This document shows positions 61,828-64,000 of a stretch of DNA of 64,000 bases, in pieces. The notes under the pieces were generated by a model, which was not told where the DNA came from, did no database searches, and saw only the letters and a program-made list of their open reading frames with translations. Source of the DNA: Planktothrix agardhii NIES-204 (GTDB lineage Bacteria > Cyanobacteriota > Cyanobacteriia > Cyanobacteriales > Microcoleaceae); NCBI GenBank assembly GCA_003609755.1, contig AP017991.1, positions 3,521,001 through 3,585,000 on the forward strand. Direction: 5' to 3'. Both the position numbers and the translations under genes were made by a program. The first letter of the stretch is position 1, and every line of letters begins with the position of its first letter.

Positions 61828-63392
61828 GATAATACTCCTTGACGAATTCTAGGTAATCTCATTCGTTTTAATAGGGAAACTGCATGAGTCCATTTTTCAT
61901 AGTCTCCCCATAAAATCAAGTAACTTTGTCCTCTGGTTAAGGCAATTTTCCAATGTTCTATAGGAATAAGTTTAGGGTTTCCACTACAACAAATTAAGAC
62001 AATAGATGCTTCTTTTCCTTGCCATTCTGTAACAGTTTTAATCATAACAGAAGTATACTCGATCGGACAATTGGCAATTAACTGATCTCGCTGAATTTCC
62101 GAAAAGGTTAATATTCCTATTTTTGGAATTAATTCTAAATCAAAAGTTTTTAAAAATTCTAATATTTTTTCTCCTTCCTGTTGATTAGGAATATCTTCCC
62201 ACCATAACCGATATTCCCACTGTGGAAAATAATCACTCATCTGTTGAAAATTTGTTGATATCCATTCCGAGGAAAACCTATCATAAATTGTAGTTGCTAG
62301 TTCGGGATGTAAACGAAATTGTTCTGACAGTTGTAGGGTATAAGCAGGAAGTAAATATTGCAATAACCAAGGAAAACCATAGAGAACACGCTGGAAAAAG
62401 TTTCGATTCCGAGAAGCAGGAATAAACCCGGTATTTCCATCACCTAATAATACTAATTTATTGGTTAATCCTGAGATTAAGATTAATTCTAACCAGGTTA
62501 ACTGTTGAGCATCTTCAATAATAATTAAATCATAGAAATTTTCCCAGAGGGTTTGACCATCAACACCTAGAAATTCTTTAACAGTTGCTAAACAGGGATT
62601 AAGAGGATTTTGACTTAAATATTGCTCCAGAGTTACTATGGCATTTTTTGATAGATTTTGGTAGGATTGAACTAGAATAAGTTGCTGTTTTAATAATGGT
62701 TCTAGGCGTTTCAATTGATAAGCAAACCAGTTTAACCTTGCTGTACTTAAATCGGGAAATTCTAAACTCAAAGTTTGGGTGAGTTGCGGGATAGATTGGG
62801 TGGTAATTAAGGGTAAATATCTTTCTAGTTTTGCAGGCGATCGCAACTTTTCTAATTCAGTATCAGGTAAACAGTAAAGCGGTAAATAATCTAGTTGTGG
62901 TTGTGCTAAATGATCGCGCTGAAGACGTTCAATTATTGCTGATTGATTCCCCGATCTTTCCGACAATAAATAAGGATATCCAGGTAATTGTTGATAAATG
63001 CTTAATGTACTCGGATAATGACTTAAAATTAAAATGCGTTTTTCATCTTTAATTCCAGCATCCGCAAGATTAAACGCTATTCGAGTTTTTCCGGTTGCGG
63101 GTAAACCAGAAATCACCGTAATCGGACTATTAGATAATCCCATTTCTAAAGATTGGATTTGTTGAGGAGAAAGCGGTAAAACAGGATTAATCGCGGTAAA
63201 ATTAAGTTGTGATCGCTCTTGTAAATAAACCGCACAATTACATATTGTTTCGACAATTAATTCCGTCGGTAATGTTAACTCAGTTTGAGTTTTAACCAAC
63301 TGTTCTAACAACCCTAAACGCCATTCTGGGTCGCTTCCAGAATCGTTAATTTGTGCTTTTAATCCTTGCCAAAATTGTTGTTTATTGATCAT
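61824..63392 (-). CDS. Superfamily 1 (Upf1-like) helicase
   Basis: The 522-residue product has a full set of SF1 motifs: Walker A GLPATGKT (96-103), motif II EDAQQ (293-297), motif III LLGDGNTGF (315-323), LSEQFRLHPEL (355-365), ILTFSEIQRDQL (427-438), motif V TEWQGKEASIV (455-465) and motif VI ALTRGQSYLIL (484-494). The order and wording match Upf1/DNA2-type helicases (SF1B). The chain is short, with no additional domain beyond an N-terminal helical region of 90 residues. The substrate may be DNA or RNA. Start and stop overlap both neighbouring genes, by 11 and 4 bp. Confidence 0.92.
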   Translation of the reverse strand: MINKQQFWQGLKAQINDSGSDPEWRLGLLEQLVKTQTELTLPTELIVETICNCAVYLQERSQLNFTAINPVLPLSPQQIQSLEMGLSNSPITVISGLPATGKTRIAFNLADAGIKDEKRILILSHYPSTLSIYQQLPGYPYLLSERSGNQSAIIERLQRDHLAQPQLDYLPLYCLPDTELEKLRSPAKLERYLPLITTQSIPQLTQTLSLEFPDLSTARLNWFAYQLKRLEPLLKQQLILVQSYQNLSKNAIVTLEQYLSQNPLNPCLATVKEFLGVDGQTLWENFYDLIIIEDAQQLTWLELILISGLTNKLVLLGDGNTGFIPASRNRNFFQRVLYGFPWLLQYLLPAYTLQLSEQFRLHPELATTIYDRFSSEWISTNFQQMSDYFPQWEYRLWWEDIPNQQEGEKILEFLKTFDLELIPKIGILTFSEIQRDQLIANCPIEYTSVMIKTVTEWQGKEASIVLICCSGNPKLIPIEHWKIALTRGQSYLILWGDYEKWTHAVSLLKRMRLPRIRQGVLS

Positions 63393-64000
63393 GATTTAAT
63401 AAATTATCCTTAATTAAACGACTGATTAATTCTAAGAGTTGATAAAGTCCCTGTTCTAACAGAAGATCAGGAACTTGACGTACCCAGATTTTTTGACGAC
63501 TAACTTCTTCAATTTTGCTAGGTTGTAATTGACAATTCGGAGGAGTCTGTAAATAAAATACAAGTCCCGATTGAATATTTTTTTTTCTTGTCAATTTATG
63601 CAGATATAAAATAGCTTGTTTCCAAGTTTCCTTAGAAGGAAAATACCAAAATACCCAGACCGGAAACTGCAATTTTGTAAATTCTAGCGTCCGTGAATTT
63701 AAATCGTGAATTTCTACAGTTATTAACCAATCTCCTAAACGAATATCTTCTGGATGTTTAATCTCAAATACATAAACTTTATCTTGTAAATAAACCCGAA
63801 TTTTAGGAGAACAATGCTGGGACGGTTGCAAATATTCTCCCTGCTTGGGGGTTAGAAAACCCGTTAAATAGCTTAAAGCTTCAACATTAGAATCTTTAAA
63901 TCGCAAAAATGTTGTGGTAAATGCTAAATAAATCACATCCTTTAACAGTTGATTTCTGACTCTCCATAACTTCTCTTTTTCTGACCGTTCGGCAATATAA
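63382..64000 (-). CDS. First visible gene of the operon, truncated at its 5' end by the window
   Basis: The frame stays open past a GTG at 63936 to the window edge with normal codons (EKEKLWRVRNQLLKD...), so the gene extends beyond 64000. The visible ~206 residues contain a beta-rich core (KIRVYLQDKVYVFEIKHPED; LGDWLITVEIHDL) and end in a helical segment (LYQLLELISRLIKDN). I recognise no family. The EIKH and VEIHD segments are loosely reminiscent of PD-(D/E)XK nuclease strands, which is only a thought. It overlaps the helicase start by 11 bp. Confidence 0.7.
   Translation of the reverse strand, partial: YIAERSEKEKLWRVRNQLLKDVIYLAFTTTFLRFKDSNVEALSYLTGFLTPKQGEYLQPSQHCSPKIRVYLQDKVYVFEIKHPEDIRLGDWLITVEIHDLNSRTLEFTKLQFPVWVFWYFPSKETWKQAILYLHKLTRKKNIQSGLVFYLQTPPNCQLQPSKIEEVSRQKIWVRQVPDLLLEQGLYQLLELISRLIKDNLLNHDQ

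Noticed and set aside
57767-64000. Assigning the right-end operon to DISARM or Mokosh
   Set aside because: The needed DUF1998, methylase or helicase-PLD fusion is not visible, and the helicase is of Upf1 type; only part of the operon is in the window.

Overview
The window reads as chromosome of a filamentous, low-GC cyanobacterium of the Oscillatoriales type (Planktothrix, Oscillatoria or Microcoleus would fit; genus is inference). The evidence is frequent HIP1 octamers (GCGATCGC) and a gene set confined to, or typical of, cyanobacteria: a protein kinase with a GUN4 domain, Ycf20, DUF4079, DUF1816, a DUF3038/DUF4335 pair, EbsA, a plant-type glycerate kinase and a glucolipid synthase. Most of the sequence is ordinary core and housekeeping genome, cut up by many small interspersed repeats. 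No complete insertion sequence, prophage or CRISPR array was seen.

Layout. 1-0.63 kb: broken remains of an AAA ATPase and a companion gene. 0.65-5.6 kb: miaB, a secreted SH3-like protein, a kinase-GUN4 fusion and a HAD phosphatase. 5.6-11 kb: tRNA-Ser(CGA), comEC, then DUF4079 and GT39 genes lying between two inverted copies of a ~145-bp MITE-like element. 11-20.2 kb: ycf20-glycerate kinase, pdhA, an acyl-transferase-like protein, a RibD-like reductase, a TPR protein and a tandem PTPS/QueD fusion. 20.2-29.3 kb: Uma2, a J-domain protein, a secreted nuclease, SIMPL, carA, STAS, mini-RNase III, RlmB with a long repetitive N-terminus, DUF1816 and an alpha/beta hydrolase. 29.4-39.2 kb: a PemK/MazF toxin-antitoxin pair, a class-A-type serine hydrolase, sucCD, a GT2 glucolipid synthase, ebsA, a BioD/DRTGG protein and an SdrD-B-repeat protein. 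39.5-47.3 kb: malQ, a recent tandem duplication of Uma2 genes, an epimerase, hemE and an RDD-pentapeptide membrane protein. 47.7-57.6 kb: tRNA-Gly(UCC), a GTPase, ppk1, an EVE protein, mutS2 and DUF3038/DUF4335.

The most unusual region is the right end (57.77 kb to the window edge). Four genes on the minus strand overlap by 4-11 bp: a protein of unknown fold that runs off the window, a compact Upf1-like SF1 helicase, a two-motif phospholipase-D-fold protein, and a 785-residue protein with no recognised domain. It looks like one translationally coupled nucleic-acid-processing module, possibly a defence system, and I cannot match it to a named one.

Second-tier signals are an orphan IS200/IS605-type right-end/omega-RNA relic upstream of ebsA, the inverted MITE pair with one end touching the comEC start codon, several families of short palindromes (one of which supplies a protein C-terminus and stop codon), and protein oddities: ComEC with a decayed metallo-beta-lactamase domain, and a duplicated PTPS in which only one half keeps the catalytic Cys.
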